DNA of 34,000 bases from Bdellovibrionales bacterium (GTDB lineage: Bacteria > Bdellovibrionota > Bdellovibrionia > Bdellovibrionales > UBA1609): positions 11,225-45,224 of the forward strand of contig JAHDFM010000026.1 of NCBI GenBank assembly GCA_020628165.1, in the 5' to 3' direction. Positions 23,710-32,384 of the stretch are shown one piece after another. The translations under genes and the position numbers were made by a program. Numbering within the stretch: position 1 is the stretch's first letter; each line of letters begins with the position of its first letter. The notes under the pieces were generated by a model. That model saw only the letters and a list, made by a program, of their open reading frames with translations. It searched no databases and was not told the DNA's origin.

Positions 23710-24204
23710 CTACTCTAAAGAGTTGCAGTCTACAAATAAGAGTGAAATGAAGTCTTCATCTGTGCTACTTGGGTTGGCAACTAGCAATGTTATAGCCCCA
23801 TTTTCGTCAAAGAAATCTATATTGACCACATCAGGAAAAAATTTATTGTCGCCAAAAACATTTGGAGCATAATTAATTGCAACACTTTGAGTGTCGAGAC
23901 TCCACTGACCCGTCGCTGTTCCAAGGTGCTGAATGTCTCTACTTGCAGGAACTAAGTAGGCGTTCTGCTGAAATTGATTAGCTTCGTTAAAAAACAATGT
24001 GAGCACAAACAGGCCTTGTGATGGATCTTCTTCATCGACAGGGTTTATGCTGCACCACTCTGTATTAGGTAGTTTTTCTTTGTTGTATTCCTCTATGCAA
24101 TCGTAAAAATTTTCACTACTTAAGTTGCAAGCACTTTCATGATTCTCGTCTGCATAGACAGCCAACGACAATAAAAATGCCGCAGCTATAGTAAGTAATT
24201 TCAT
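23710..24204 (-). CDS. Secreted acidic protein, unknown
   Basis: A 164-residue protein with a signal peptide (residues 1-18, cleavage after V-Y-A). The mature part is acidic, with four cysteines (A-C-N-L, D-C-I-E, W-C-S-I, D-C-N-S) that could form two disulfides, and several beta-strand-like stretches (L-F-V-L-T-L-F-F-N, V-N-I-D-F-F-D). GAGGGGGA precedes the ATG. It is a single gene. Resembles other short secreted orphans in the window in layout, not in visible sequence. Confidence 0.75.
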   Translation of the reverse strand: MKLLTIAAAFLLSLAVYADENHESACNLSSENFYDCIEEYNKEKLPNTEWCSINPVDEEDPSQGLFVLTLFFNEANQFQQNAYLVPASRDIQHLGTATGQWSLDTQSVAINYAPNVFGDNKFFPDVVNIDFFDENGAITLLVANPSSTDEDFISLLFVDCNSLE

Positions 24205-24275
24205 AAGATCCCCCTCTTAATACCTGAAATTTTTAAAGAATATATACTAATTCTTATATAAAAGTATGATTGATT

Positions 24276-24812
24276 TTATTTTTTAAGAAATTTTAAGGGA
24301 TCAATGGGAATCTTTTTGTAAATAAGTTCAAAGTGCAAATGAACACCTGTGGAGCGGCCTGTCGTTCCCATAAAGCCAATCATATCACCGGAGTTCACAA
24401 TTTGTCCTTCTCTGACATTGAACTTATTTAAGTGAGCATAAAGTGAAGCCCAAGTGTCGTTGTATTCCAATATAATGACCTTGCCGTATCCGCTGTAACC
24501 ACTTCCTGCGTAGACAATAAGCCCTGGGTGTGATGCGTATATGGGAGTGTTTAATTTGGCAGCAAGATCAATCCCATAATGCTTACGTCTTTTGCGAGTT
24601 GCTTTATAGTAACCTCGAGTCATTCTATGTTTTTTCTTAACAGGCCATAAAAACTGAGGGGTGCCAGTACGGTTAAGGTGCCCGCTTTTGCCATACTTCC
24701 CTCCCTCTCCAAGTGGATAAAAATTTCCCGACTTGGATTGGAACTGACTACAAGAGGTTATAAGTGTAGCCAAAAATAAAATAATTAGAATTTTAATGTT
24801 CAAAGAGTGCAC
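24276..24812 (-). CDS. M23-family endopeptidase lipoprotein
   Basis: From a GTG at 24812 this is 178 residues with a signal sequence ending I-T-S-C (lipobox). The LytM/M23 domain has the H-x-x-x-D motif in H-Y-G-I-D and the H-x-H in H-L-H-F-E, with the Y-A-H-L and G-x-x-G-x-x-G-x-T-G-R-S-T-G segments between, so the zinc site is complete. It should cleave peptidoglycan cross-links or act as an NlpD-like amidase activator. A longer frame to an ATG at 24869 was rejected because it begins inside a terminator hairpin. The GTG lacks a clear Shine-Dalgarno sequence, so the exact start is open. Confidence 0.88.
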   Translation of the reverse strand: MHSLNIKILIILFLATLITSCSQFQSKSGNFYPLGEGGKYGKSGHLNRTGTPQFLWPVKKKHRMTRGYYKATRKRRKHYGIDLAAKLNTPIYASHPGLIVYAGSGYSGYGKVIILEYNDTWASLYAHLNKFNVREGQIVNSGDMIGFMGTTGRSTGVHLHFELIYKKIPIDPLKFLKK

Positions 24813-24850
24813 ATTTTTTATTTTAACTTCAAATAGCCAATTAAAAAATA

Positions 24851-24885
24851 AAAAAAAGCCACAATTCAAATGATTTGTGGCTTTT
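24851..24885 (-). terminator. Intrinsic terminator, minus strand
   Basis: AAAAGCCACAA (24854-24864) pairs with TTGTGGCTTTT (24875-24885) around a 10-nt loop. Read on the minus strand the stem is followed by seven U residues, so it most likely ends the transcript of the gene at 25064-25309. Confidence 0.7.
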
Positions 24886-25063
24886 AGTTCAAACTGTTTT
24901 AATCTTTGTTACGGATAGAATTGACTGCTTTTTAAAATTTATAAAATGATTTCATATGCTCTTTAAGTGAAGATGCACACAAGTAAAAAAAACTACCACC
25001 GTTTAATGTGATTTTCCTCCGCTAGTTGGGTCTGTTAAATTTTTAAACTTTGATTTTACACCA

Positions 25064-25309
25064 TTAATTTTTAGTTGCTAATTGACCATCGTTTTCTTTA
25101 ATAAAATCTCTAATGTCATCAGCTTTATCTAAAACCTTCAGCCATTGTTCTTTATAAAGAGTCACTGGAAATCGCCCCATACCGTACAAAGAGACGGCCC
25201 CTTTTTGGCTGACCTTTAAAGTGAGATCTTTTGGTTTCGTCGCCTTTTTTAAGTTGGCATTTTCTGCTTTTAGTCGTTCTAATTCTGCTTTCAAGTCTTC
25301 GTCGCTCAT
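25064..25309 (-). CDS. Conserved small protein, coiled coil plus RFPVTLY motif
   Basis: An 81-residue cytosolic protein. A short N-terminal coiled coil (L-K-A-E-L-E-R-L-K-A-E-N, residues 6-20) precedes a compact domain with K-G-A-V-S-L-Y-G-M-G-R-F-P-V-T-L-Y-K-E-Q-W and a final helix with R-D-F-I-K-E-N. I recall similar small proteins of unknown function in other bacteria, notably cyanobacteria, but cannot verify this here. The ATG at 25309 has GAGG 6 nt upstream; the ATG at 25321 has none. It is monocistronic with its own terminator. Confidence 0.82.
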   Translation of the reverse strand: MSDEDLKAELERLKAENANLKKATKPKDLTLKVSQKGAVSLYGMGRFPVTLYKEQWLKVLDKADDIRDFIKENDGQLATKN

Positions 25310-25395
25310 CTGTAACCTCATTATTTATTAGAAATTTATTGTGTTGCTAATATTATATTTAAAAATATTTGGCAGCAATCCATTAATTATTAACA

Positions 25396-26169
25396 CTAAT
25401 TATTATGTTTCGTATAGTGCTGCGTAACATAGGTCCAAACTTTAAAATTTAACTGCTCGTGACCTAGTAAATACACAGGCTCACCTTGGTCAGCTTTGCC
25501 TTTGATCAACTTTGATGGAAGCACTCCAGAGCCATTGTAATCATCAAGCCAATGTTTGCGAGTTGCTAAAGAGTTACTCACTAAAACTTTCGTTGTTTTT
25601 GGCTTCTTTTTTTGCATAGCAAATTCGTAAGAACTCACTACAGAAAGATCTTTGTTTTGCTTAACTGGATCAAGAGTTTGGTAGCCAAGGTCTACTTGTC
25701 GAGACATTTTTTTTGCCCCAGGAAGAGTCGAGGTGAAGATAAGGTCAAGTTCGTTTTTAGAGAATAAATTCTGTAACTCAGATAAATCGTAAACATCTAA
25801 ATTAATCACCTCTAAAGCTGTTTCTCGGAGCATCACTTCACAAAGAGAGCTTGCAACCTCAATCAAACCTTCTAATGTGCCCACGGTGATTTCTTTTGGA
25901 AAAGCATCTTGCAGCAAATTAGTAATGGAGTTTTTTAAATTGCGTGAATACCCCTTGTAAAGCTGCGCTAATTTTTGTGCTTCACTGGTCCAGGCAGACT
26001 TTCTTTTTGACTCTCTGTCGAGCAAAACAACAGAATACTCTTCTTCGATTTTTGAAATAATGCGGGACAACTGTGGTTGGCTGATGCCAATGTTGTTCGC
26101 AGCATGCGTTAAGTTTTTATAATCTATAGCCCGACTTAAAAGCGTCAGAGGCCAGTGCATGTCTTCCAT
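25396..26169 (-). CDS. LysR-family transcriptional regulator
   Basis: From 26169 this is 257 residues. The N-terminal winged helix is clear: L-T-H-A-A-N-N-I-G-I-S-Q-P-Q-L-S-R-I-I-S-K-I-E-E near 19-42, then L-L-D-R-E. The effector domain is shorter and more divergent than in the usual 290-310-residue LysR proteins. The ATG at 26169 opens at the usual family position; 14 extra residues to 26211 look non-conserved. It diverges from the secreted-protein gene at 26326, which it may control. The effector is unknown. Confidence 0.85.
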   Translation of the reverse strand: MEDMHWPLTLLSRAIDYKNLTHAANNIGISQPQLSRIISKIEEEYSVVLLDRESKRKSAWTSEAQKLAQLYKGYSRNLKNSITNLLQDAFPKEITVGTLEGLIEVASSLCEVMLRETALEVINLDVYDLSELQNLFSKNELDLIFTSTLPGAKKMSRQVDLGYQTLDPVKQNKDLSVVSSYEFAMQKKKPKTTKVLVSNSLATRKHWLDDYNGSGVLPSKLIKGKADQGEPVYLLGHEQLNFKVWTYVTQHYTKHNN

Positions 26170-26325
26170 GGTTAATATGTAACAAATGAATATAAAGTTG
26201 TGTACTAACAATTTTACAAACCTATCGATTCTCTAATAAACATAGCGCAATTCATTTAAAAGAAACGTTCTTAAGAACATTTAAGAAATTTAAAAAATAC
26301 AACAATGTTTTCATAGGGAGGATAT

Positions 26326-26856
26326 ATGAAACAACTCATCGCAATGATCGCCACTTTAACTCTTGGACAGTTTGCCAACGCTTCACACTTTACTTGCACA
26401 ACTGACAACGTGTCTGGCAAAGATATGATTCAAGTCGTCGTCAACCACTACACAAAAGAAAAAACTCGCACAGCAGCTATTATGGTTGTTTCTAAACCGA
26501 ACCAAGAAAGCGACAAAACTGTGGGCACTTTTAAACATAGCGATGAACAGCTTTTCAATGAAGGAGCAAAGTACTATGCTAACGTCGATGAAAGATACAC
26601 GAATGGAAAAGGCTTTAAATCATTAGTTCGCGGCGGTGAAGACTTACTTGGAACAGAGTTGCAGTCACTTGATACAATTATCCTAGACATTGATTTCTCT
26701 TATGATGCTCCTGCTGCTCATTGTGATTTGATGAACGCTTACCTGATTTTAAACAAGGAAGATGCTAAAATCCAGGCTGACGGTGCCAAACAAATCATTG
26801 AAAAAATGACTTGTGTTTATACAAAAAAAACAATGAGCAATATTGCTTGCCAATAA
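26326..26856 (+). CDS. Secreted protein, unknown
   Basis: A 176-residue protein with a signal peptide (residues 1-19, cleavage after A-N-A). The mature part has cysteines in F-T-C-T, H-C-D-L, M-T-C-V and I-A-C-Q, an even number. AGGGAGG stands 6 nt ahead of the ATG. It is divergent from the LysR gene and followed by an intrinsic terminator, so it is a one-gene unit. No family recognised; the pattern of beta-strands and a central D-I-D-F-S-Y is all that can be said. Confidence 0.78.
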   Translation: MKQLIAMIATLTLGQFANASHFTCTTDNVSGKDMIQVVVNHYTKEKTRTAAIMVVSKPNQESDKTVGTFKHSDEQLFNEGAKYYANVDERYTNGKGFKSLVRGGEDLLGTELQSLDTIILDIDFSYDAPAAHCDLMNAYLILNKEDAKIQADGAKQIIEKMTCVYTKKTMSNIACQ

Positions 26857-26884
26857 TTTAAATTTTAAAAAAAAGCATTCATCA

Positions 26885-26912
26885 AAGCCTCCGTTTAACT
26901 GGAGGTTTTTTT
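26885..26912 (+). terminator. Intrinsic terminator
   Basis: CCTCC (26888-26892) and GGAGG (26901-26905) with an 8-nt loop, followed by seven T residues. It ends the transcript of the secreted-protein gene. Confidence 0.85.
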
Positions 26913-27034
26913 GTATAATTAACTTTTATTTTTTTAGCAGGCTGTTATTCATCCCAACCCATAAAAAAACGCAAAAAGGCCTTTTATAAATAAAGATTTG
27001 CAAGATTAGCTATCTTTCAATTAATGTAATCACC

Positions 27035-28039
27035 ATGACTTACAAAACTATCCTCTCCGCATTTACTGTTAGCCTTATGATTCTTTTCACTGCTTCTTGC
27101 GCTATTACTCAAAAAAAAGAAAGGTTTGTTTATGACAAACAACTCACTCATTTTAAATACCCATTTCCAGTACAGATTTTTAAACTAAACACTCAAAATC
27201 AGCAATTGAACATGGCTTATATGGATATCAATCAGACATCCAAAAAAACAGTGCTTTTACTTCACGGAAAAAATTTTTCTGGCTTTTATTGGGCAAAGAT
27301 CGCTAACGACTTAGTTAAAAAGGGCTACCGAGTTGTTATGCCAGACCAAATCGGCTTTGGTAAAAGCTCAAAACCTAGCCGTTATCAACATAGTTTTTAT
27401 AACTTTTCACTCAACACTTTTAAATTATTAACACATTTGAAGATTGATAAAGCCATTGTTGTTGGACACTCTATGGGAGGAATGCTTGCGACTCATTTTT
27501 CTTATCTTTACCCAAAGGCTTCAAAAAAACTGATTCTCATAAACCCTATTGGCCTTGAACCTTACTTAAAATACGTTGAGCACAAGGATGTCGATCACTT
27601 TTATAAAATTGAATTAAATAAAACTGCAGATAAAATCAGGCAGTATCAACTCAAATTTTATTATGACAACAATTGGAGAGAAGAATACAACCATTTAATT
27701 GAACCACTCATCGGACAAATAAATGGATCTGATCGGAAACTAATCGCTTGGAACAATGCTCTGACTTTTGGGCCTGTTTTCTCTGAAGATATAACTAGTA
27801 AATTTAAACACCTTAAAAATGAAATCATCTTAATCATAGGTACTAGAGATAGAACTGGGCCAGGAAGAAACTGGAAAAAACCTGGAGTCACCTACGATCT
27901 AGGACGCTATGACAAACTTGGAAAAGACTTGGCTAAAAAACATGACAACATTCAGCTGTATGAGCTCAACGGGCTAGGACACATGCCACAATTTGAGAAC
28001 TACCAGGTTTTTTCTGATGTTTTTTTCAAACACTTCTAA
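27035..28039 (+). CDS. Alpha/beta-hydrolase lipoprotein
   Basis: A 334-residue hydrolase with a lipobox T-A-S-C (Cys22). The fold signature is L-L-L-H-G-K-N-F-S-G near 74-83 (oxyanion region), the nucleophile Ser146 in V-G-H-S-M-G-G, the acid Asp272 in G-T-R-D-R and His316 in G-L-G-H-M-P. It is probably an esterase, lipase or haloalkane-type hydrolase acting from a membrane surface; the substrate cannot be read. There is no good Shine-Dalgarno before the ATG at 27035. It converges with the long gene at 28117. Confidence 0.9.
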   Translation: MTYKTILSAFTVSLMILFTASCAITQKKERFVYDKQLTHFKYPFPVQIFKLNTQNQQLNMAYMDINQTSKKTVLLLHGKNFSGFYWAKIANDLVKKGYRVVMPDQIGFGKSSKPSRYQHSFYNFSLNTFKLLTHLKIDKAIVVGHSMGGMLATHFSYLYPKASKKLILINPIGLEPYLKYVEHKDVDHFYKIELNKTADKIRQYQLKFYYDNNWREEYNHLIEPLIGQINGSDRKLIAWNNALTFGPVFSEDITSKFKHLKNEIILIIGTRDRTGPGRNWKKPGVTYDLGRYDKLGKDLAKKHDNIQLYELNGLGHMPQFENYQVFSDVFFKHF

Positions 28040-28116
28040 AGTTTTAAGACAATTGTTATTAGCCAGCTTAAAGAGTGTAGAAGTAATAAAACTATATCGG
28101 CGCAAACTGATATTTT

Positions 28117-29901
28117 TTAATTTGAACTTGAAGCGTTGTTCAATACAACTGTTAAAATTATTGCTGTTGTGATTGCAGAATTTGTTGCTTCTTCAATGAC
28201 CTCTTCAACAACTTCAGCCGAATATCTAGCTTGTTCAGCTAATTCATCTTCAGCAACAGTTTGCGAATCAGCATTGTCTAAATCTTGAATTTTTTTTCTA
28301 AGTCTTAAGATTTCAAGTATGTCTATTGCATTTTGAGATGTGATTGAAGTATTATGATACAGACGATCATGCATTTCAGCCATTGCATGTTTAACATCAA
28401 TAAGTCCCATATTTATTTGTCGAGCCAAATATATGGCTTCACCAATAGTACTAGAGTTCGCTAATTTTACTTCATTATAGAGGAATGAGGTGTCTTCTGT
28501 TAGAGTTTCTACGGATCGACTATCATCTCTTTCTAAAACTTCTGCGAGGAGAATTGAACCACTCGCATCGTTGTCACTTTTCTTATAGATATCTTTTGCA
28601 TTTTGGGCAATCTGCTTAACAGCCTCTATATCGTTATCTTTCTTAAGAGACATTGATACTAATAGTAATGCGCCTGCATGCTTGGTTGAATCTACGATGT
28701 CATAAATTTCTGAAAGTAGCTTTTTTCCATTTTGTACATTTTCTTCAAACTTTTCATCATCTAATTTATAAAGAGCATAGGTAAATAAAAACGGAGCATA
28801 CTCTGAAGTAAAGAAGCCAACTTCTCCTCTGGCTATTTTGTATTTTTCTTTATACTCATCAAATATTTGTTCGTAGTTCTGTTCTGTGATCTTAATAGAT
28901 TCACCCATTAAATTTCTTATCTTTATATGACCTAACATACTGTTTAAAAAAAGCATGTAATACAAGCGATCACCACTAATGTTGTAATATGATTTTTTAA
29001 ACAACTTGGTCATAACATCAACACTCATCCCGAGAGTTAACATTTCATAAACTAAATCAGCTGCATTCTCAGTAGTGATGCCTGAGGCTCCGTAAAGCTC
29101 TTTTGTGCTGTCTATAACCAGCTGAACATGCTCTGAATTATTTATGCTCATTGATGTTTGACCACGCTGTCTTTTTTGATCAAGGGCATATTTATAGGCT
29201 GTTTTAACAACTTCAATGGCATCAGAGTTAGTAAAGCTACTGAAAAACCCACGACTCATTTGTTTGTATGTCATTAAAAACTCATTCACCAAAACCACTA
29301 AATCCTCAGTGCCATACTCATCAATATTTACATGAACCTGTCGACCTAACACTTCGTCAACATTGGTCATCAGCTGAGTCTTAGCTAAATTCCAATTATT
29401 TAAGTGTCGTCTAAACTTTTTACTTCCAACAGCGTGAATAACTGTACTGTTTGTTTTGGGGTCATCCATTTCAACAAACATGTGCACTATTCCATCAGAC
29501 GTTTTAAATAAATAGATACTCTTCCCATTATCCATTTTATAACTTCGAGTCGCGCTAGACTTTAAATAAAGAGACAAACCTCGATCATCCCACCCGCCTT
29601 TAGTAAAATGGTAAGATGTTGGAATCTCTTGAGCTTGAATTTTGGCACTGATTGTTTGAAAAAAGTGATCTATGGATTGTGCTTGATCTATATAGGAATT
29701 GTACTGGCCTGAGCTCATCCAACCCGTCGCGAAACTCCAAATTGGGTTATCAACCCTTAATCTTGGGAACTCTAACGATGGAGGGTCAGTGTCAAGGTTT
29801 TGGGCAGTCTTAATAACAAATTTGCACATGAGCTTGGCCTCAACAGGCCTCTCAACGGCAATTAAATTGAATATAACAAATATAAGTAACAAATTTTTCA
29901 T
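28117..29901 (-). CDS. Large secreted helical protein, unknown
   Basis: From 29901 this is 594 residues: a signal peptide (residues 1-22, cleavage near V-E-A), a long helix-rich body, and a C-terminal hydrophobic helix (about T-A-I-I-L-T-V-V-L) just before the last six residues. The middle has repeated helical hairpins that resemble TPR/SEL-like solenoids without a clear repeat. The start at 29901 is preceded by AAGG at 8 nt; a longer frame to 29943 starts in the leader. It is monocistronic. The tail helix could anchor it in a membrane. I recognise no family. Confidence 0.82.
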   Translation of the reverse strand: MKNLLLIFVIFNLIAVERPVEAKLMCKFVIKTAQNLDTDPPSLEFPRLRVDNPIWSFATGWMSSGQYNSYIDQAQSIDHFFQTISAKIQAQEIPTSYHFTKGGWDDRGLSLYLKSSATRSYKMDNGKSIYLFKTSDGIVHMFVEMDDPKTNSTVIHAVGSKKFRRHLNNWNLAKTQLMTNVDEVLGRQVHVNIDEYGTEDLVVLVNEFLMTYKQMSRGFFSSFTNSDAIEVVKTAYKYALDQKRQRGQTSMSINNSEHVQLVIDSTKELYGASGITTENAADLVYEMLTLGMSVDVMTKLFKKSYYNISGDRLYYMLFLNSMLGHIKIRNLMGESIKITEQNYEQIFDEYKEKYKIARGEVGFFTSEYAPFLFTYALYKLDDEKFEENVQNGKKLLSEIYDIVDSTKHAGALLLVSMSLKKDNDIEAVKQIAQNAKDIYKKSDNDASGSILLAEVLERDDSRSVETLTEDTSFLYNEVKLANSSTIGEAIYLARQINMGLIDVKHAMAEMHDRLYHNTSITSQNAIDILEILRLRKKIQDLDNADSQTVAEDELAEQARYSAEVVEEVIEEATNSAITTAIILTVVLNNASSSN

Positions 29902-30106
29902 AATTTTACCTTGGTACGTGCCTATAGTTAGGAGTATTTGCAAAAATTGTGCACAACTTTTTAATATAAATCACCAGAAGTTAATCTTGGGAAGAAAAAG
30001 GCTTTCAATTAGTAAAAGTTATACTCTAAAAGCTGTCTCTCGGCCTTAGAGCTCACTACAAAAGGATGAAATCTATAACCTGGTACCTATTTAGTATTTT
30101 TGATAT

Positions 30107-30631
30107 ATGATTTTTATGACGTCTTTCATATTTTTAATTATTTTCATGTCGCCTTATAATCTAGTCGCAAAAATATCATTTAGCCAATGGCAGGGTCGCT
30201 GGGATGGGACATGCTTACAAAATCAATACAACACAGAAAATGTAAAAACTCAGTCAGAAACAAAAATGACATTAGAAATTAAAGAGTTAGATAACGACCA
30301 AGTCTCATGGGTTATTAATTATTTCGGAGAGCCACCTCGAAACTACACAATGAGAAAAAGCAATACGAATCTTGAAGGGCATTACGTCCTCGATGAGAAC
30401 AACGGTATTTTGATTGATCGCTTTAAAATAAAAAATGAAATCAGAGACTTGTTTCAAGTGAATGGTAAAAAAATTTTCACAACAACGACCTTAGAAGAAA
30501 ACACCATTAAAATAGTAACAAATTCATTTTGGCAACAACCTTTACGAACTACATCCCTACCTGATGGCTCATTCAAAGTGAATTCTTTTGCCTTACGAGA
30601 TGTTAGCCACTGTCATTTAATACGTAAGTAA
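30107..30631 (+). CDS. Secreted protein heading questin-oxidase operon
   Basis: A 174-residue protein with a signal sequence (hydrophobic 3-20, cleavage near L-V-A) and a predicted beta-barrel-like mature part starting W-Q-G-R-W-D-G-T-C and continuing with alternating strands. The opening recalls lipocalin-like DUF1579 proteins, a weak resemblance. Two cysteines (G-T-C and S-H-C) may pair. It lies a few nt before the methyltransferase and is probably co-transcribed with it. No good Shine-Dalgarno is visible; an alternative start at the second methionine (30116) is possible. Confidence 0.72.
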   Translation: MIFMTSFIFLIIFMSPYNLVAKISFSQWQGRWDGTCLQNQYNTENVKTQSETKMTLEIKELDNDQVSWVINYFGEPPRNYTMRKSNTNLEGHYVLDENNGILIDRFKIKNEIRDLFQVNGKKIFTTTTLEENTIKIVTNSFWQQPLRTTSLPDGSFKVNSFALRDVSHCHLIRK

Positions 30632-30663
30632 TTATGGTTCGTAAAAAGGAAAACAGTAAATAT

Positions 30664-31395
30664 ATGGCAGATCCAATATTTTCTAACCCCAGACTAGCAA
30701 GAGTTTATGACTTCTTTGATGGCAAAAGGACCGATCTGATTCATTATTTAGAAATAGTGAATGAGCTAGATTTAAAAAGCGTTCTTGATATTGGATGTGG
30801 CACAGGAACATTTACTTCTCTTTTAGCTAAAAATGGTTTTGCAGTTTATGGCATAGACCCTGCCGAAGCTTCTATTGATATTGCTAAAAAAAAACCATTT
30901 GCTAACAACGTTCAATTTATATTAGGAACAGTTCAAACTATAACAGACCTCAAAGTTGACCTGGCAATTATGACCGGAAATGTTGCCCAAGTTTTTACCG
31001 ATGATGTTGATTGGAACTCAAACTTGAACTGTATACATAATTTATTAAAAACAAATAAATATTTTGTTTTCGAAACAAGAAACCCAGAGTACAAAGCTTG
31101 GGAAAACTGGACAAAAGAAAACACATATCGACGAGTCCATTTACCTTCACTTGGTTGGATTGAAGAATATTGTCAAGTTTTAGATGTTATTGATAAACTT
31201 GTTAGCTTTAGATGGACCTATGTGTTTGAAAAGCAAAATGAGACTGTTACCTCAGACTCAACAATTATTTTTAGATCAAAAGACAACTTAATTAAGTCAT
31301 TAAAAACTAATCACTTCGAGGTTATTGACATTAGAGAAGCTCCCGACAGGCCTGGCAAAGAGTTTGTATTCATCACAAAGGCTCTTCAAAAATGA
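30664..31395 (+). CDS. Class I SAM-dependent methyltransferase
   Basis: From the ATG at 30664 this is 243 residues, beginning M-A-D-P-I-F-S-N-P-R-L-A-R-V-Y-D, which looks like the natural start of a known group of methyltransferases; an ATG at 30634 adds ten lysine-rich residues. Motif I is V-L-D-I-G-C-G-T-G-T, followed by G-I-D-P-A (acidic loop) and a typical beta-sheet core. The acceptor is unknown. Its stop overlaps the questin-oxidase-like gene start by 4 nt, so the two probably act together on one small molecule. Confidence 0.87.
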   Translation: MADPIFSNPRLARVYDFFDGKRTDLIHYLEIVNELDLKSVLDIGCGTGTFTSLLAKNGFAVYGIDPAEASIDIAKKKPFANNVQFILGTVQTITDLKVDLAIMTGNVAQVFTDDVDWNSNLNCIHNLLKTNKYFVFETRNPEYKAWENWTKENTYRRVHLPSLGWIEEYCQVLDVIDKLVSFRWTYVFEKQNETVTSDSTIIFRSKDNLIKSLKTNHFEVIDIREAPDRPGKEFVFITKALQK

Positions 31396-32384
31396 AAGAA
31401 ACGACTTTAAAGTTAATAAATTCTGCACACATATACTCTTGTCATTACAGTAATGGCTTATCAAACCATTTGCCGATGGCCCTATTTTCATTAGAACAAA
31501 TTGGCGCTTCTGAGGAACAAATAAACTACTTCCACAATTTTTATGTAAAAAAGCTTGAACCTATTCAAGCAACTGATGAGAACATAAGCGACCTGTCTGT
31601 TTGTTTTGGCAAACCAGAATACTTCCACTCAATGACCAAATATTTTCAAAATCAAACTCAAAAAAATGATCTATTTTCAATTTTAAATAAATACATTCCA
31701 AAATTAGCAAAAGGAGTCTCCGGAGCAGCCTTTCACCCATTAATACGCCTTGCCTTTGCAATTGAAATGAATAATAGAAATGAAATCAGCCATTCTCTAG
31801 CAAGTTGGGTTATATCCTACCAAGAACTTGAAGGAGATGCTCTAAGCAACAGCAGCTTAACACTTGGTGAATCACTAAAAAGCCTTCAGTCAAGCTTTAG
31901 AGGCTCTCATCATAACATTGAAGGTTACGGTGTATTTAGAAGAATGCTTTCTATAAGTCAGAAAAAAGAGTTTGCATCTTTTTTAAATTCTTTTGATATA
32001 AATGATTTAAAATTAGATAAAATGGCTAATATCTTAATTAAAATGTATCTCGCATCAAAAGATAACTTCACAGCACTTCATACTGTTACATCTTGCCATG
32101 CTCTTCGAACCATTTCAGGATATTTAAATACTGAAAATAAAAACGTTCTTTTCAAATACTACTGGCAAGCTATAGGTGCGGCATATATTGATTCCGGCTT
32201 AAATGATATCAATGACATCACTGAATTTGATGTTTTACCTAACTGGTCAGACATAAAAGATATAGCATGCTCTTCAAAAAATAATCATGTGATAAAGTTC
32301 GTTTACACATGCAAAGAAGAATTTAAAAATTATAGTGATAACTTATATCAACTTGCTGCGGCAAAAAAAGTAAGACTGATATGA
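31392..32384 (+). CDS. Questin-oxidase-like protein
   Basis: A 330-residue protein of the questin oxidase family. Visible matches are S-N-H-L-P-M-A-L-F-S-L near the N-terminus, the H-P-L-I-R-L-A-F-A-I-E segment near 115-125, and F-T-A-L-H-T-V-T-S-C-H-A-L-R near 227-240, with conserved histidines in each. In fungi the founding member opens an anthraquinone ring during secondary metabolism; the bacterial members have no settled function. Overlaps of 4 nt with the methyltransferase upstream and with the membrane-protein gene downstream tie the three into one unit. Confidence 0.8.
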   Translation: MKETTLKLINSAHIYSCHYSNGLSNHLPMALFSLEQIGASEEQINYFHNFYVKKLEPIQATDENISDLSVCFGKPEYFHSMTKYFQNQTQKNDLFSILNKYIPKLAKGVSGAAFHPLIRLAFAIEMNNRNEISHSLASWVISYQELEGDALSNSSLTLGESLKSLQSSFRGSHHNIEGYGVFRRMLSISQKKEFASFLNSFDINDLKLDKMANILIKMYLASKDNFTALHTVTSCHALRTISGYLNTENKNVLFKYYWQAIGAAYIDSGLNDINDITEFDVLPNWSDIKDIACSSKNNHVIKFVYTCKEEFKNYSDNLYQLAAAKKVRLI

